Shown in pieces: positions 38,977 to 50,340 of a stretch of DNA of 64,000 nucleotides. Source of the DNA: Pseudacidovorax intermedius (GTDB lineage Bacteria > Pseudomonadota > Gammaproteobacteria > Burkholderiales > Burkholderiaceae_C); the NCBI RefSeq assembly GCF_003350475.1, contig NZ_QQAV01000001.1, positions 62,001 through 126,000 on the forward strand, written 5' to 3'. The notes under the pieces are model-generated. The model ran no database searches and was not told the origin of the DNA. It saw only the letters and a list, made by a program, of their open reading frames with translations. Each line of letters begins with the position of its first letter. Position 1 is the first letter of the stretch. The position numbers and the translations under genes were made by a program.

Positions 38977-40043
38977 GGCTTGACCAGCTCCTCGCAGGCC
39001 AGGGCCACCTGGGCCACGGCATCGGTCTTGCGCATCGCATGTGCGCGCTGCGCGCGCTCGAGCAGCTCGGCGCGCGTCGTTTTCTGGATCAGGTCGGACA
39101 AGAGTTCAGGCGTCAGATCGGTCTGCTGCACCAGCCAGGCACCGCCAGCGTCCGCGAGGAAGCGGGCATTGGTGGTCTGGTGGTCGTCGACCGCGAAGGG
39201 GAAAGGAACGAAGAGCGCGGCGGCACCGACCGCGGCGATCTCGGTCACGGTGCTGGCGCCGGCGCGCGCCACGATGAGGTCGGCCGCGGCGAAGGCCTCG
39301 GCCGTGTTGTCGATGAAGGGCACCAGCTCGGCTTCGACGCCGGCGGCAGCGTAGTTGGCGCGCAGCTCGTCGATCTGCTTGTCGCCACTCTGATGCAGCA
39401 CCACGGGCCGCTCTGCCGGTGCGATGCGCGCCAGTGCCTGCGGCACCACGGTGTTGAGCGCCTTGGCGCCCAGGCTGCCGCCCACCACCAGCAGCTTGAG
39501 CGGGCCGCTGCGGCCTTCGAAGCGCGCGGCAGGCGCGCCCTGCGACAGGAAAGGCTCACGCAGGGGATTGCCGACCCAGGCCGCATTCGGCAGCACGTTC
39601 GGGAAGGCGCTGAAGCAGCGGTCGGCGATGCGCGCCAGCACGCGGTTGACCAGGCCGGCCACGGAGTTCTGCTCGTGCAGCACCAGCGGACGGCCACGCA
39701 GCACGCCCATCATGCCGCCCGGAAAGCTGATGTAGCCGCCCAGACCGACCACCACGTCGGGCTGGACGCGGCCCACGGCCTGGAAGCTCTGCCAGAAGGC
39801 GCGCAACAGCCGCAGCGGGAGCAGCGCCAATGTGAGCGGACCCTTGCCGCGCACGCCACCGAACTGGATCGGCTCGAAGGCGAAGCCGCGCGGCGGCACC
39901 AGACGCTCTTCCATGCTGCCGGGCGCACCCAGCCAGTGCACCCGCCAGCCGCGGGCACGCAGTTCTTCGGCCACGGCGAGGCCCGGGAAGATGTGGCCGC
40001 CGGTGCCGCCGGCCATCACGAGCGCGGTGCGGGCGCCGGTCAT
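38973..40043 (-). CDS. murG: UDP-GlcNAc:lipid I GlcNAc transferase
   Basis: A 356-residue GT28 glycosyltransferase that turns lipid I into lipid II on the inner face of the membrane. Motifs: [19 protein letters not shown] (N-terminal G-loop), [24 protein letters not shown] and the donor-site block [12 protein letters not shown] with [15 protein letters not shown]. It overlaps ftsW and murC by 4 bp each. Confidence 0.98.
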   Translation of the reverse strand: MTGARTALVMAGGTGGHIFPGLAVAEELRARGWRVHWLGAPGSMEERLVPPRGFAFEPIQFGGVRGKGPLTLALLPLRLLRAFWQSFQAVGRVQPDVVVGLGGYISFPGGMMGVLRGRPLVLHEQNSVAGLVNRVLARIADRCFSAFPNVLPNAAWVGNPLREPFLSQGAPAARFEGRSGPLKLLVVGGSLGAKALNTVVPQALARIAPAERPVVLHQSGDKQIDELRANYAAAGVEAELVPFIDNTAEAFAAADLIVARAGASTVTEIAAVGAAALFVPFPFAVDDHQTTNARFLADAGGAWLVQQTDLTPELLSDLIQKTTRAELLERAQRAHAMRKTDAVAQVALACEELVKP

Positions 40044-41347
40044 ACGCGACCCCCTCTCATCAGCACACGGTTCTCGTAATCAACGCGAAGCACCACCGCG
40101 AGCGCCACCACGTTCATCAGGATGGCCGAGCCGCCGAAGCTCATCAGCGGCAGGGTCAGGCCCTTGGTGGGCAGCGCGCCCAGGTTCACGCCCATGTTGA
40201 TGAAGGTCTGGAAGCCCATCCACACGCCCACGCCCTGCGCGGCCAGTCCGGCGAACACGCGGTCCAGCGCGATGGCCTGGCGGCCGATGTGCATGATTCG
40301 GCGGGTGAGCCACAGGAAGAGCGCGATGGCGATCAGCACACCGACCAGGCCCAGCTCTTCGCCGATCACGGCCAGCAGGAAGTCGGTGTGGGCCTCGGGC
40401 AGCCAGTGCAGCTTCTCGACGCTGCCGCCCAGGCCGACGCCGAAAATCTCGCCGCGGCCGATGGCGATCAGCGAATGCGAGAGCTGGTAGCCCTTGCCCA
40501 GCGCATGCTCCTCGCTGAAGGGGTCGAGGTAGGCAAAGATGCGCTCGCGCCGCCACGGGCTGGCCGCCACCATGGTGGCGAAGGCCACGACCACCAGCAT
40601 GGCGATCAGGAAGAACATGCGCGCGTTCACGCCGCCCAGGAACAGGATGCCCATGGCGATGATGGCGATCACCATGAAGGCGCCCATGTCGGGCTCGGCC
40701 AGCAGCAGCATGCCCACCACCACGACGGCCACGCCCATGGGCAGCACAGCGCGGAAGAAGCGCTCCTTGATCTCCATCTTGCGCACCATGTAGCTGGCCG
40801 CATAGAAGACCATGGCCAGCTTGGCCAGCTCCGACGGCTGGAAGCGCATGAAGCCCAGCGGCAGCCAGCGGCGCGCGCCGTTGACGTTGATGCCCACGTG
40901 CGGGATCAGCACGATCACCAGCAGCAGCAGCGCCACCACGAACAGCCACGGCGCCGTGCGCTCCCAGGTGCGCATGGGAATCTGGAAGGCCACCAGCCCG
41001 GCGACGAAGGCGAACACCAGCGAGATGGCGTGGCGGATCAGGTGATAGGACTCGCTGTAGCCGCCGACGCGGTTGAAGCGCGGGTTGTCGCCCATGGCGA
41101 TGGAGGCCGAGAACACCATCACCAGGCCCCACATCAGCAGCGCGATGGTGACCCACACCAGCGGCTGGTCGAAGCCGGCCACACGCACCGGCGCGGCGCG
41201 GGTCTGGGCGATGTCGGCGCCACCCAGGCGCACCGGCAGGTGCATGGGCAGGGCATCCATGCCGCTCTTGGCGGCACGGCGGAACCAGCCGAAGAAGCGG
41301 CTGCCGCCCTCGTTGGGCGTGGCGGCGGCGGGCAGGCGGGCGCTCAT
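40040..41347 (-). CDS. ftsW: Septal SEDS peptidoglycan polymerase FtsW
   Basis: A 435-residue SEDS glycosyltransferase with about ten membrane segments, partner of FtsI. A cytoplasmic N-terminal extension of about 65 residues precedes the first helix. Conserved parts: [22 protein letters not shown] (in two motifs), [11 protein letters not shown] (catalytic Asp region), [21 protein letters not shown] and the C-terminal [17 protein letters not shown] 41347 has a good GGAGG Shine-Dalgarno. It is 61 bp after murD. Confidence 0.97.
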   Translation of the reverse strand: MSARLPAAATPNEGGSRFFGWFRRAAKSGMDALPMHLPVRLGGADIAQTRAAPVRVAGFDQPLVWVTIALLMWGLVMVFSASIAMGDNPRFNRVGGYSESYHLIRHAISLVFAFVAGLVAFQIPMRTWERTAPWLFVVALLLLVIVLIPHVGINVNGARRWLPLGFMRFQPSELAKLAMVFYAASYMVRKMEIKERFFRAVLPMGVAVVVVGMLLLAEPDMGAFMVIAIIAMGILFLGGVNARMFFLIAMLVVVAFATMVAASPWRRERIFAYLDPFSEEHALGKGYQLSHSLIAIGRGEIFGVGLGGSVEKLHWLPEAHTDFLLAVIGEELGLVGVLIAIALFLWLTRRIMHIGRQAIALDRVFAGLAAQGVGVWMGFQTFINMGVNLGALPTKGLTLPLMSFGGSAILMNVVALAVVLRVDYENRVLMRGGRV

Positions 41348-41408
41348 TCTGGAATCCTCCGTGCTGCGCACTGCGGATGCGAGCGCCTGCGGAACGGCCG
41401 GGCGGCGC

Positions 41409-43181
41409 TCATTCGTAGGCCTCCTCGTCGGCCAGCGCGTCGACCGCCTCGCGGAAGACGTCCGCCCGGTGCGCATAGTCGCGGAACATGTCGAGGCTGG
41501 CGCAGGCGGGCGACAGCAGCACAGCGTCGCCGGGCTGGGCCTGGTCGGCGCAGAGGCCGACGGCCTCGGGCAGCGTGGCGGCGGCGAGCAGCGGCACGCC
41601 GGTCTCGGCCAGGGCCTCGCCGACGGCCGGGCCGTCGCGGCCGATCAGCACCACGGCGCGCACGTACTGGCGCACCAGCGGCGCCAGCGGCGAGAAGTCC
41701 TGGCCCTTGCCGTCGCCGCCCAGGATGACGACCAGCTTGCGCTCCAGGCCCAGGCCCGACAGTGCAGCGGCAGTGGCACCGACGTTGGTGCCCTTGCTGT
41801 CGTCGAAGTATTCGACCTCGTCCACGATGGCGATGGGCTCCACGCGGTGCGGCTCGCCACGGTATTCGCGCAGGCCGTAGAGCATGGGCGCCAGCGCGCA
41901 GCCGGCGGCGCTGGCCAGCGCCAGGGCGGCCAGGGCGTTCAGCGCGTTGTGCTGGCCACGGATGCGCAGCGCATCGGCGGGCATCAGGCGCTGCAGGTGG
42001 ATCTCTTCCTGCACGGCGGCGCCGCGACGACGCTTGAGGGTCTCGTCGGCCTCATGGGCACGCACCAGCCAGGCCAGGCCGTTGGCGCGCTCGATGCCGA
42101 AGTCGCCAGGACGCTGCGGCAGGTCGGCGCCGAAGGTCACATGGGCGCGCAGCTGCGGCCGCTGCAGCCGCACCTTGACTGGCGCCGGCAGCATGCCCAT
42201 CACACGGACGTCGTCGCGGTTGAGGACCATCAATCCGGTCCGGCCGAAGATGCGCGCCTTGGCGGCGGCATACGCCTCCATGCCGCCATGCCAGTCCAGG
42301 TGGTCCTGGGTGACGTTGAGCACCGCGGCGGCAGTGGGCTCGAAGCCCTGCACGCCATCGAGCTGGAAGCTGGAAAGCTCCAGCACCCACACCTGCGGCA
42401 GGGCGTCGGCATCCATGCGTTCGGACAGCGTATCCAGCAGCGAGGGGCCGATGTTGCCGGCCACGGCCACGGTCTTGCCGGCGCGCTCGACCAATTGGCC
42501 GGTGAGCGAGGTGACGGTCGTCTTGCCGTTGGTGCCGGTGATCGCCAGCACGGCGGGACGATAGCCGGGCTCGGGGACGGGCGGCGGTGCGATGGGCAGG
42601 GGGGGCGGCGTCTCGTCGAGCGTCTCGTCGTCCGCGGCGGCGTCGTCGGACGGCACTGCCGGGGCCGCGGCTTCGCCGTCGCCGTCGCCGGAGGGCTCAA
42701 CGGCGATGTCCGCGCCCGCCTCTGCCGCGTCGGCGGGCGGCGCAGCCACAGCGATGGCGCCTGCAGCCGCATCGCCGGGCACATCGTGCGCAGCATCTGC
42801 CGCCGCGTCGTCCTCATCGGGTGCCGCATCCGGCGCCACCCGCAGGTCCGACAGCGCCTGCGCGAACAGGTCCAGCTCGCCACCCACCGGCAGGCCGATG
42901 GCGCGCGCGGCATCGACCACCGGTGCAATGGTGGCGGGCGCCAGGCCCGGCGAGCGGTAGACGGCGCGCACCGGCTGCCCCTCGACCAGTGCGGCCGTGA
43001 GCGGCCCACCGACGAAGCGCACCTGCGGCAGCTCAGCGGCCAGCGTGGCCAGTTGCGGCGGCGCCTCGCGCGTGTCGGCCACCGTGACATGCGCACCATG
43101 GCGGGCGCACCAGCGCGCCATGGCCAGGCCCGAGGCGCCCAGGCCCAGGATCAGCACTTGCAGGTCGGCGAGATGCTTCAT
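41409..43181 (-). CDS. murD: UDP-N-acetylmuramoylalanine--D-glutamate ligase with acidic linker insertion
   Basis: A 590-residue ligase that adds D-Glu; E. coli MurD has 438. The N-terminal UDP domain ([15 protein letters not shown]) ends near residue 110 at [10 protein letters not shown]. The ATPase P-loop [12 protein letters not shown] (K220) should follow within about 10 residues. Here about 95 extra residues (112-207) intervene, rich in Ala, Asp, Glu and Pro and ending in a Pro stretch. The rest is normal: [40 protein letters not shown] and [12 protein letters not shown]. The frame is intact and GC-rich, so this is a real in-frame insertion, presumably a disordered linker. Confidence 0.96.
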   Translation of the reverse strand: MKHLADLQVLILGLGASGLAMARWCARHGAHVTVADTREAPPQLATLAAELPQVRFVGGPLTAALVEGQPVRAVYRSPGLAPATIAPVVDAARAIGLPVGGELDLFAQALSDLRVAPDAAPDEDDAAADAAHDVPGDAAAGAIAVAAPPADAAEAGADIAVEPSGDGDGEAAAPAVPSDDAAADDETLDETPPPLPIAPPPVPEPGYRPAVLAITGTNGKTTVTSLTGQLVERAGKTVAVAGNIGPSLLDTLSERMDADALPQVWVLELSSFQLDGVQGFEPTAAAVLNVTQDHLDWHGGMEAYAAAKARIFGRTGLMVLNRDDVRVMGMLPAPVKVRLQRPQLRAHVTFGADLPQRPGDFGIERANGLAWLVRAHEADETLKRRRGAAVQEEIHLQRLMPADALRIRGQHNALNALAALALASAAGCALAPMLYGLREYRGEPHRVEPIAIVDEVEYFDDSKGTNVGATAAALSGLGLERKLVVILGGDGKGQDFSPLAPLVRQYVRAVVLIGRDGPAVGEALAETGVPLLAAATLPEAVGLCADQAQPGDAVLLSPACASLDMFRDYAHRADVFREAVDALADEEAYE

Positions 43182-43194
43182 GGTCGGCCGATGC

Positions 43195-44373
43195 TCAACG
43201 CAGCTTGAGGGTGGACAGGCCCACCAGGCACAGCAGCATGGTGACGATCCAGAAGCGGACCACCACCTGCGTCTCGCGCCAGCCGGACTTCTCGAAGTGA
43301 TGGTGCAGCGGCGCCATCTTGAGCACGCGGCGGCCTTCGCCGTACTTGCGCTTGGTGTACTTGAACCAGCTCACCTGGGCCATGACCGAAATCGCCTCGA
43401 CCACGAAGATGCCACCCATGATGAAGAACACGATCTCCTGGCGCACGATCACGGCCACGGTGCCGAGCGCGCCGCCCAGCGCCAGCGCGCCGACATCGCC
43501 CATGAAGACCTGCGCCGGATGGGTGTTGAACCACAGGAAGGCCAGGCCCGCACCGGCCATGGCCGAGCAGAACACCAGCAGCTCGCCCGCGCCCGGAATG
43601 GAGGGGAACAGCAGGTAGCGCGAGTACATCGCATTGCCCGTGACATAGGCGAATACGCCCAGGGCCGAGCCCACCATCACCACCGGCATGATGGCCAGGC
43701 CGTCCAGGCCGTCGGTGAGGTTCACCGCGTTGCTCGCGCCCACGATCACCAGATACGTGAGGATGACGAAGCCGATGCCACCCAGCGGATAACTGATCTC
43801 CTTGAAGAAGGGCACGATCAGATTGGTCTTGGGCGGGAAGTCGAGCGCGAAGCCCGAGCGTGTCCAGTTGACGAACAGCTCGAGCACGCGCCAGTTGGAG
43901 CTCTCGGAGATCGAGAACAGCAGGTACACCGCCGCCACCAGGCCGATGATGGACTGCCACATGTACTTCTCGCGCGAGCGCATGCCCTCCGGGTCCTTGT
44001 TGACCACCTTGCGCCAGTCGTCCACCCAGCCGATGGCGCCGAAGCCCAGCGTCACCCACAGCACGATCCAGACGAAGCGGTTGGACAGGTCGAACCACAG
44101 CAGGGTGGCGATGGCGATGGCGAACAGCACCAGCACGCCGCCCATGGTGGGCGTGCCGCTCTTGGCCAGGTGCGTCTCCATGGCGTAGCCGCGCACCGGC
44201 TGGCCGATCTTGAGCGCGCGCAGCCGGCGGATCACCGCCGGACCGGCGGCCAGGCCCACCACCAGCGCGGTGAGCGCGGCCATCAGCGCGCGGAAGGTGA
44301 GGTACTGGAAGACGCGCAGGAAACCGAGTTCGGGCGACAGCGTCTGCAGCCATTGGGCCAGGCTCATCAGCAT
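43195..44373 (-). CDS. mraY: Phospho-N-acetylmuramoyl-pentapeptide-transferase
   Basis: A 392-residue polytopic enzyme that makes lipid I from UDP-MurNAc-pentapeptide and undecaprenyl phosphate. Motifs: [14 protein letters not shown], the Asp pair in [34 protein letters not shown] and [12 protein letters not shown]. About ten membrane helices are seen. The start overlaps the murF stop by 7 bp. Confidence 0.98.
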   Translation of the reverse strand: MLMSLAQWLQTLSPELGFLRVFQYLTFRALMAALTALVVGLAAGPAVIRRLRALKIGQPVRGYAMETHLAKSGTPTMGGVLVLFAIAIATLLWFDLSNRFVWIVLWVTLGFGAIGWVDDWRKVVNKDPEGMRSREKYMWQSIIGLVAAVYLLFSISESSNWRVLELFVNWTRSGFALDFPPKTNLIVPFFKEISYPLGGIGFVILTYLVIVGASNAVNLTDGLDGLAIMPVVMVGSALGVFAYVTGNAMYSRYLLFPSIPGAGELLVFCSAMAGAGLAFLWFNTHPAQVFMGDVGALALGGALGTVAVIVRQEIVFFIMGGIFVVEAISVMAQVSWFKYTKRKYGEGRRVLKMAPLHHHFEKSGWRETQVVVRFWIVTMLLCLVGLSTLKLR

Positions 44374-45821
44374 GGGCGGGCGTCCGTGTCATGCGGCATG
44401 ACCGGCTCCTTGTTGTTGTTCGAGCCGGCGGCGCCGGCCACCAGGGCCTGCACCACGCGCTCCATCTTCATGAACCGCGAACCCTTGACGAGCACGCTCG
44501 ATGCGGCGCCGGCCTGGGCCAGCGCTGCGGCGTTGAGGGCCTCGATGGCCTCGAAGTGGCGGCCGGCCGCGCCGAAGGCTTCCACCGCGTGACGGCTGGC
44601 ATCGCCCAGCGCGAACAGCGCGTCGATGCCGCGCTGGCGGGCCCAGTCGCCCACCTCGGCATGGAAGCGCGGCCCCTGGTCCCCGACCTCGCCCATGTCG
44701 CCCAGCACCAGCAGGCGCGGGCCGGGCAGCTCGGCCAGCACGTCGATGGCGGCGCGCACGGAATCGGGATTGGCGTTGTAGCTGTCGTCCACCAGCGTCA
44801 GAAGGCTGCCATCGGGACGCTGCAAGATCTGCGCACGCGAACGGCCACCGACCGGTTCGAAGGTCGACAGGCCGGTGCCAATGGCCTCGGCCGTCACGCC
44901 GGCCGCCAGCGCACAGGCCGTGGCGGCCAGCGCATTGCGCAGGTTGTGCCGGCCCGGGATGGCCAGGCGCGCCCGCACCATGCCGGCGGGCGTGCGGGCC
45001 GCGAAGCGCCAGGCCTCGCCGTCCCACTCCGCCTCGGCCAGCGACACGTCGGCCGCAGGCGATTCGCCGAAAAGCAGGCAGCCTGCACCGGCCGGCACGA
45101 GGCCACGCCACAGGTCGGTGTAGTCGTCGCCATGGGGAAAGACAGCCGTGCCGCCCGCGGCCAACGCCTGCAGCACGCAGCCGTTCTCGCGGGCAACCGC
45201 CTCGACGGTGGCCATGAATTCCTGGTGCTCGCGCTGCGCGTTGTTGACCAGCGCCACCGTCGGCCGCGCGATGGCGGCCAGCCGCGCGATCTCGCCCGGA
45301 TGGTTCATGCCCAGCTCGACCACGGCCAGGCGATGTTCGGGCCGCAGGCGCATCATCGTGAGCGGCAGACCGATCTCGTTGTTGAAGTTGCCCTGCGTGG
45401 CCAGGCTGGCGCCGGGCGCTGCGGCGCGCAGGATGGACGCGACCATCTGCGTGACCGTGGTCTTGCCGTTGCTCCCCGTCACCGCCACCAGCGGCAGCGT
45501 GAAGCGGGCGCGCCAACCGGCGGCGATGGCACCGAGCGCAACCAGGGTGTCGGGCACTTCGAGGCCCGACAGGCCCAACGGCGCCAGACGGCCCGGTTCG
45601 GCCACAGCGGCGATGCCGCCCTGCGCCTGCACCTGCGGCAGGAAGTCGTGTGCGTCGAAGCGCTCGCCGCGCAGCGCGACGAAGAGGTCGCCCGCGGCCA
45701 GCGTGCGCGAGTCGGTGTGCACCCGCGCGACCGCGCGGCTGCCCTCACCCACCACGCGCGCACCCGGCACCCAGCCGGCGGCCTCGGACAGCGTGAACAG
45801 AGATTCCATCGAAGCGTTCAT
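44367..45821 (-). CDS. murF: UDP-MurNAc-tripeptide--D-alanyl-D-alanine ligase
   Basis: A 484-residue ligase that adds the D-Ala-D-Ala made by Ddl. Motifs: [17 protein letters not shown] (uracil-binding domain), P-loop [47 protein letters not shown] and [11 protein letters not shown]. It overlaps murE by 4 bp and mraY by 7 bp. The C-terminal tail ([17 protein letters not shown]) carries on past the usual end into the mraY start region. Confidence 0.97.
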   Translation of the reverse strand: MNASMESLFTLSEAAGWVPGARVVGEGSRAVARVHTDSRTLAAGDLFVALRGERFDAHDFLPQVQAQGGIAAVAEPGRLAPLGLSGLEVPDTLVALGAIAAGWRARFTLPLVAVTGSNGKTTVTQMVASILRAAAPGASLATQGNFNNEIGLPLTMMRLRPEHRLAVVELGMNHPGEIARLAAIARPTVALVNNAQREHQEFMATVEAVARENGCVLQALAAGGTAVFPHGDDYTDLWRGLVPAGAGCLLFGESPAADVSLAEAEWDGEAWRFAARTPAGMVRARLAIPGRHNLRNALAATACALAAGVTAEAIGTGLSTFEPVGGRSRAQILQRPDGSLLTLVDDSYNANPDSVRAAIDVLAELPGPRLLVLGDMGEVGDQGPRFHAEVGDWARQRGIDALFALGDASRHAVEAFGAAGRHFEAIEALNAAALAQAGAASSVLVKGSRFMKMERVVQALVAGAAGSNNNKEPVMPHDTDARPC

Positions 45822-47317
45822 GCCGACCGGCTCCTGGCGGCAAGCGCCGTCTGCGCCTGGGCGCGGTCGGAAAAGGGAAGGCGCCGGCCGGCGACTTCCT
45901 GGTAGTCCTCATGGCCCTTGCCGGCCAGCAGCACCACGTCCTGGGCTGCGGCTTGGGCAATGGCCTCAGCGATGGCGGCGGTGCGGTCCCCCACCACGCG
46001 CGCAGCCTGTGGCGCGGCCAGGCCCGCCACGATCTGGTCGACGATGGCCTGCGGCGATTCGCTGCGGGGGTTGTCGCTGGTGACGACGACGCGGTCGGCA
46101 CCCCGCTCGGCGATGGCACCCATCAGCGGGCGCTTGCCGGGGTCGCGGTCACCGCCGCACCCGAACACGCACCAGAGCCGGCCGCCGCGCGACTCAGCGA
46201 AGGGGCGCAGCGCGGCCAGCGCCTTCTGCAGCGCATCAGGCGTATGGGCGTAGTCGACCACCACCAGCGGGAGGCCGGCCTCGGCAGCGACCACGTCCAT
46301 GCGGCCGGGCACGCTGCCCAGACGGCCGCAGGCCGCGGCAGCGTCGCCCAGCGGCAGGCCGAGCGCGCGCAGCGTGCCGATCACGCCCAGCAGGTTGGCC
46401 ACGTTGTAGTCGCCCACCAGCGTGGTCGAGACCATGGCCTCGGCGCCGCCCTGCTCCACCACCTGGAAGCGCAGGCCCTGCGGACCGTGGCCGGCCTCGA
46501 CCGCCGACAGCCGCGCGGGCGCGCCTACGGCCGAGCAGGTCCACAGCTCGACCAGCGCCGTATCCAGCAGTTCGCCGGCGAGCCGGGCGCCCTGCACATC
46601 GTCGATGTTGACCACGGCCGCGCGCAGGCCCGGCCAGCGGAACAGCTCGGCCTTGGCCGCCCAGTAGGCCGCCATGTCGCCGTGGTAGTCCAGGTGATCC
46701 TGGGTGAAGTTGGTGAAGACGGCCACGTCGAAGTGCAGGCCGTCCAGCCGACGCTCGGCGATGCCGATGGAGGAAGCTTCCATGGCACAGGCCTTCACGC
46801 CCCGCGCCACCAGGTCGCGCAGCGCGCGGTGCAGCGTCACCGGGTCGGGGGTGGTGAGGCCGTTGTAGTCGACGGCCGGTGGCACGCCGATGCCCAGCGT
46901 GCCGGCGACGGCGCAGGGGCCGAAGGCGCTGCCTTCGAGCGCCTGGGCCAGCCACCAGGCGGTGGAGGTCTTGCCGTTGGTGCCCGTGACGGCCAGCAGC
47001 GTCATGGCGTCGGCCGGCCGGCCGCACCAGGCGGCGGCGATGGGGCCGGTGGCGGCCTTCAGGCCCTCGTAGGCGGCCACGGCCGGCTCGTCGGCGAAGT
47101 CGTAGGCCTCGCTGCCGTCGGCCTCGACCAGGCAGGCGGCGGCGCCCTGCGCCAATGCCGACTGCACGAAGCGCCGTCCGTCGGTGGCGGCACCGGGCCA
47201 GGCGATGAAGCCGTCGCCCTCGCCCACGGCGCGGCTGTCCACCTGCAGCTGTCCGCGCACGCGCGCGGACAGCCAGGCGGCGGCCTCGTCGGGGGAATGG
47301 AGACGGTGCAGCGCCAT
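45818..47317 (-). CDS. murE: UDP-MurNAc-L-Ala-D-Glu--meso-2,6-diaminopimelate ligase
   Basis: A 499-residue ligase that adds the third residue. DNPRSE in the C-terminal domain is the meso-DAP-specific motif, as opposed to the lysine-type one. P-loop: VTGTNGKTSTAWW. Others: FTNFTQDHLDYHGD, GDYNVANLLGVIG, VDYAHTPDAL and FGCGGDRDPGKRPLMG. dapF at 60315 supplies meso-DAP. ATG 47317 follows the ftsI stop with a 1-bp overlap (TGATG). Confidence 0.97.
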   Translation of the reverse strand: MALHRLHSPDEAAAWLSARVRGQLQVDSRAVGEGDGFIAWPGAATDGRRFVQSALAQGAAACLVEADGSEAYDFADEPAVAAYEGLKAATGPIAAAWCGRPADAMTLLAVTGTNGKTSTAWWLAQALEGSAFGPCAVAGTLGIGVPPAVDYNGLTTPDPVTLHRALRDLVARGVKACAMEASSIGIAERRLDGLHFDVAVFTNFTQDHLDYHGDMAAYWAAKAELFRWPGLRAAVVNIDDVQGARLAGELLDTALVELWTCSAVGAPARLSAVEAGHGPQGLRFQVVEQGGAEAMVSTTLVGDYNVANLLGVIGTLRALGLPLGDAAAACGRLGSVPGRMDVVAAEAGLPLVVVDYAHTPDALQKALAALRPFAESRGGRLWCVFGCGGDRDPGKRPLMGAIAERGADRVVVTSDNPRSESPQAIVDQIVAGLAAPQAARVVGDRTAAIAEAIAQAAAQDVVLLAGKGHEDYQEVAGRRLPFSDRAQAQTALAARSRSA

Positions 47318-49068
47318 CAGAAGCTCTCGTCCACGCCCTGCGTGAGCACCAGCGGCTTGACGGCCAGGTCGGGCGCGACGTTCATCATGCGCAGCGTCTG
47401 CTGCACCACTTCGCTGAACACCGGACCGGCCACGGTGCCGCCGTAGAAGTTGCCGTCGCTCGGCTCGTCGATCATGACGCCGACGATGATGCGCGGCTTG
47501 TCGATGGGCGCCATGCCGGTGAACCAGCCGCGGTACTTGCCCGCTGCGTAGCCCTTGCCGACCTGCTTGCGCGCGGTGCCCGACTTGCCGCCCACCGAGT
47601 AGCCCACGGTCTGTGCCAGCTGGCCGGTGCCGCCGGGGCCGGCGGCCATCTGCAGCATCTTGCGGATAGACGCCGCGGTGGAGGGTGAGAACACGCGCAC
47701 GCCCGGCGGCTCCTCGTTGCTCTTGAGCATGGTCAGCGGCAGCACCTTCCCGTCGTGCGAGAAGGCGGTGTACGAATGGCACATCTGCAGCAGCGAGGCC
47801 GACAGCCCGTAGCCGTAGGCCATGGTGGCCTGCTCGACGGGCTTCCAGGTCTTCCAGGGACGCAGGCGGCCCGGCGCGGCGCCGGGGAAGGTGATCTGCG
47901 GCTTCTGGCCGTAGCCCAGCGCGGTGTAGGTCTCCCACATCTCGCTGGGGCTCATCTTCTGCGCGATCTTGAGGGCGCCGACGTTGCTGGACTTCTGGAT
48001 CACGCCCTCCACCGTCAGCACGCCATAGTTGTGGGTGTCGCTGATGGTGAAGCCGCCGATCTGGTAGCGGCCCGGCGTGGTGTCGATGATGGTGCTGGGC
48101 TTGACGCGCCCGGCTTCCAGCGCCATGGCCACGGTGATCGGCTTCATGGTCGAGCCGGGCTCGAAGGTGTCGGTGATGGCACGGTTGCGCAGTTGCTCGC
48201 CGGTGAGGTTGCGGCGCTTGTCGGGCACGTAGCTCGGGTAGTTGGCCAGCGCCAGCACCTCGCCGGTCACCGCGTCGAGCACCACCACGCTGCCGGCCTT
48301 GGCCCGGTGCTTGGTCACGGCGTCGCGCAGCTTCTGGTAGGCGAAGAACTGCACCTTGGAGTCGATGGACAGCTGGATGTCCTTGCCGTCCAGCGGCGGC
48401 ACGCGCTCGCCCACGCCCTCGACTACGCGGCCCAGGCGGTCCTTGATCACGCGCTGCGAACCGGGCTTGCCGCCCAGGTCCTTGTCGAAGGCGAGCTCGA
48501 TGCCTTCCTGGCCGTGGTCCTCGACGTTGGTGAAGCCCACCACGTGCGCGGCGGATTCGCCCTCGGGGTACTGGCGCTTGTATTCGCGGGTCTGGTAGAG
48601 GCCCTTGACACCCAGCGCCGCGATCTCCTTGGCGATGGGCTCGTCGACCTGGCGCTGGATCCAGACAAAGCTCTTGTCCTCGTCGGCCAGTTTCTGGTCG
48701 AGGTCCTGCGGCTTCATGCCGAGCAACTGGGCGACGCGGCGCAGCTTGGTGCGGGTCTCGGGATCGTTGCGGTCGATGTCCTCGGGGATGGCCCACACGC
48801 TGGGGGCGATCACGCTGGAGGCCAGGATCAGGCCGTTGCGGTCCAGGATGCGGCCGCGGCTGGCGGGCAGCTCGATGGTGCGGGTGAAGCGCACCTCCCC
48901 CTGCCGCTGGAAGAAGTCCTGCCCGATCACCTGCACATAGGCGGCGCGGCCGGCCAGCACCACGAAGCCGAGCGCGATGGCGGCCACGATGAACTTGCTG
49001 CGCCAGACAGGCGTCTTGCTCGCCAGCAGCGGGCTGGTCGTGTAGCGGACGGAAGGACCGCGGCTCAT
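47317..49068 (-). CDS. ftsI: Peptidoglycan D,D-transpeptidase FtsI (PBP3)
   Basis: A 583-residue bitopic class B penicillin-binding protein for septal cross-linking. A short cytoplasmic tail and one helix (FIVAAIALGFVVLAGRAAYV) precede the pedestal domain (RGRILDRNGLILA). The transpeptidase domain has the S306-T-M-K309 active site, SSN (QKSSNVGA) and KSGT (GGKSGTARK). Partner of FtsW. ATG 49068 overlaps the ftsL stop by 4 bp. Confidence 0.97.
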   Translation of the reverse strand: MSRGPSVRYTTSPLLASKTPVWRSKFIVAAIALGFVVLAGRAAYVQVIGQDFFQRQGEVRFTRTIELPASRGRILDRNGLILASSVIAPSVWAIPEDIDRNDPETRTKLRRVAQLLGMKPQDLDQKLADEDKSFVWIQRQVDEPIAKEIAALGVKGLYQTREYKRQYPEGESAAHVVGFTNVEDHGQEGIELAFDKDLGGKPGSQRVIKDRLGRVVEGVGERVPPLDGKDIQLSIDSKVQFFAYQKLRDAVTKHRAKAGSVVVLDAVTGEVLALANYPSYVPDKRRNLTGEQLRNRAITDTFEPGSTMKPITVAMALEAGRVKPSTIIDTTPGRYQIGGFTISDTHNYGVLTVEGVIQKSSNVGALKIAQKMSPSEMWETYTALGYGQKPQITFPGAAPGRLRPWKTWKPVEQATMAYGYGLSASLLQMCHSYTAFSHDGKVLPLTMLKSNEEPPGVRVFSPSTAASIRKMLQMAAGPGGTGQLAQTVGYSVGGKSGTARKQVGKGYAAGKYRGWFTGMAPIDKPRIIVGVMIDEPSDGNFYGGTVAGPVFSEVVQQTLRMMNVAPDLAVKPLVLTQGVDESF

Positions 49069-49412
49069 CGCGTGCTCCTGGCTGCGGCGGCCGGCGCACC
49101 GGCGGGCACGACGGGCGGCGCCGGCGGCACCGCGGGAATCACCGTGCCGTCCGCCCGCACGTACAGCGTGATCGCGGGGGTGGTGGTGCGCATCTTGAGC
49201 TTGTCCTTGACCAGCGTCTCGATGCGCAGTGGCGTGGCCTGCGCGCGGCGCTCGACCTGCAGGCGCTCGTACTCGGTCTCCAGCGTGCGGGCCTCGGCCT
49301 GCGCGCGGTAGTACTGGCCATAGAGCTGGCGCGACTGGTACTGGGTGTGCACGAGCAGCAGCGCGGTGCCGATCACGGCCAGCAGCAGCAGAAGGTTCAA
49401 CCGGGTGATCAT
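49065..49412 (-). CDS. ftsL: Cell division protein FtsL
   Basis: A 115-residue bitopic protein. One N-terminal helix ([18 protein letters not shown]) is followed by a leucine-zipper-like coiled coil ([20 protein letters not shown]) and a Pro/Ala-rich tail. It forms the FtsQLB complex that activates FtsWI. It overlaps rsmH and ftsI by 4 bp each, the standard slot. Confidence 0.93.
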   Translation of the reverse strand: MITRLNLLLLLAVIGTALLLVHTQYQSRQLYGQYYRAQAEARTLETEYERLQVERRAQATPLRIETLVKDKLKMRTTTPAITLYVRADGTVIPAVPPAPPVVPAGAPAAAARSTR

Positions 49413-50335
49413 GCCCGCACCTCGGTCCGCTCGGCCACGCGCAGGATCGCGCTGCGCGCACGCGGGTTGGCCGCCACTTCCTCGGCCGAGGGCTTGATGC
49501 GCTCGAGCGCGCGCAACCTCATGGGCTTGGGCGCGGCGAAGGGCGCGCGGCGGTCGTAGACCTCCTTGGAATGCTCGGCGATGAACTGCTTGACGATGCG
49601 GTCTTCCAGCGAATGGAAGCTGATCACCGCCAGCCGGCCGCCCGGCGCCAGCACCGACAGGCTGGCGCTCAGCGCCTGTTGCAGCTCTTCAAGCTCGGCG
49701 TTGATGAAAATCCGAAGAGCCTGAAATGTGCGCGTTGCAGGGTTCTGGCCCGGCTCGCGGGTTTTGACCGTGCCAGCCACGAGCTCGGCCAGCTCGGCGG
49801 TGGTTGAAATTGCGCCCCGTTCTTGTCGGCGAGCAGCAATCGCCTTTGCAATCTGAACAGCAAACCGTTCTTCGCCATAGTCACGGATCACCTCTGCAAT
49901 CTGCTGTGGTTCGGCTGTGGCCAGCCAGTCGGCCACGCTCTGGCCGCGCGTGGGATCCATGCGCATGTCGAGCGGGCCGTCCAAACGAAAAGAAAAACCC
50001 CGGGCGGGGTTGTCGATCTGGGGGGAGCTGACGCCGAGGTCCATCAGGACCCCGGCCACACTGCCGGGTGGCAGCTCCCCCAGGTGGGTGAAGCCCTGGT
50101 GCCGGATGGAAAAGCGCGGGTCGGCGATGGTGCCAGCCTGCGCCACCGCCTCTGGATCCTTGTCGAAGGCCACGAGGCGGGCGCCTGGCGCCAGCCGCTC
50201 CAGCAACAGCCGCGAATGACCGCCGCGACCGAAGGTGGCGTCGACGAAGGTGCCGTCGGGCGCCGGCGCATCGCCGAGCACGGCGCGAACGCCCTCTTCG
50301 AGCAGCACGGTGGTGTGGAGGAAGGATGCGGCCAT
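49409..50335 (-). CDS. rsmH: 16S rRNA (cytosine(1402)-N(4))-methyltransferase
   Basis: A 308-residue SAM-dependent methyltransferase (formerly MraW) that acts on C1402 of 16S rRNA. Motifs: [30 protein letters not shown] (SAM site), [23 protein letters not shown] and [12 protein letters not shown]. The start MAASFLHTT at 50335 fits the family. Codons in about 49690-49920 are oddly AT-ended (many ATT, GCA, GCT, GTT, TTT), unlike the rest of this gene and its neighbours, although the protein there is conserved. Confidence 0.97.
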   Translation of the reverse strand: MAASFLHTTVLLEEGVRAVLGDAPAPDGTFVDATFGRGGHSRLLLERLAPGARLVAFDKDPEAVAQAGTIADPRFSIRHQGFTHLGELPPGSVAGVLMDLGVSSPQIDNPARGFSFRLDGPLDMRMDPTRGQSVADWLATAEPQQIAEVIRDYGEERFAVQIAKAIAARRQERGAISTTAELAELVAGTVKTREPGQNPATRTFQALRIFINAELEELQQALSASLSVLAPGGRLAVISFHSLEDRIVKQFIAEHSKEVYDRRAPFAAPKPMRLRALERIKPSAEEVAANPRARSAILRVAERTEVRA

Positions 50336-50340
50336 CTGGG

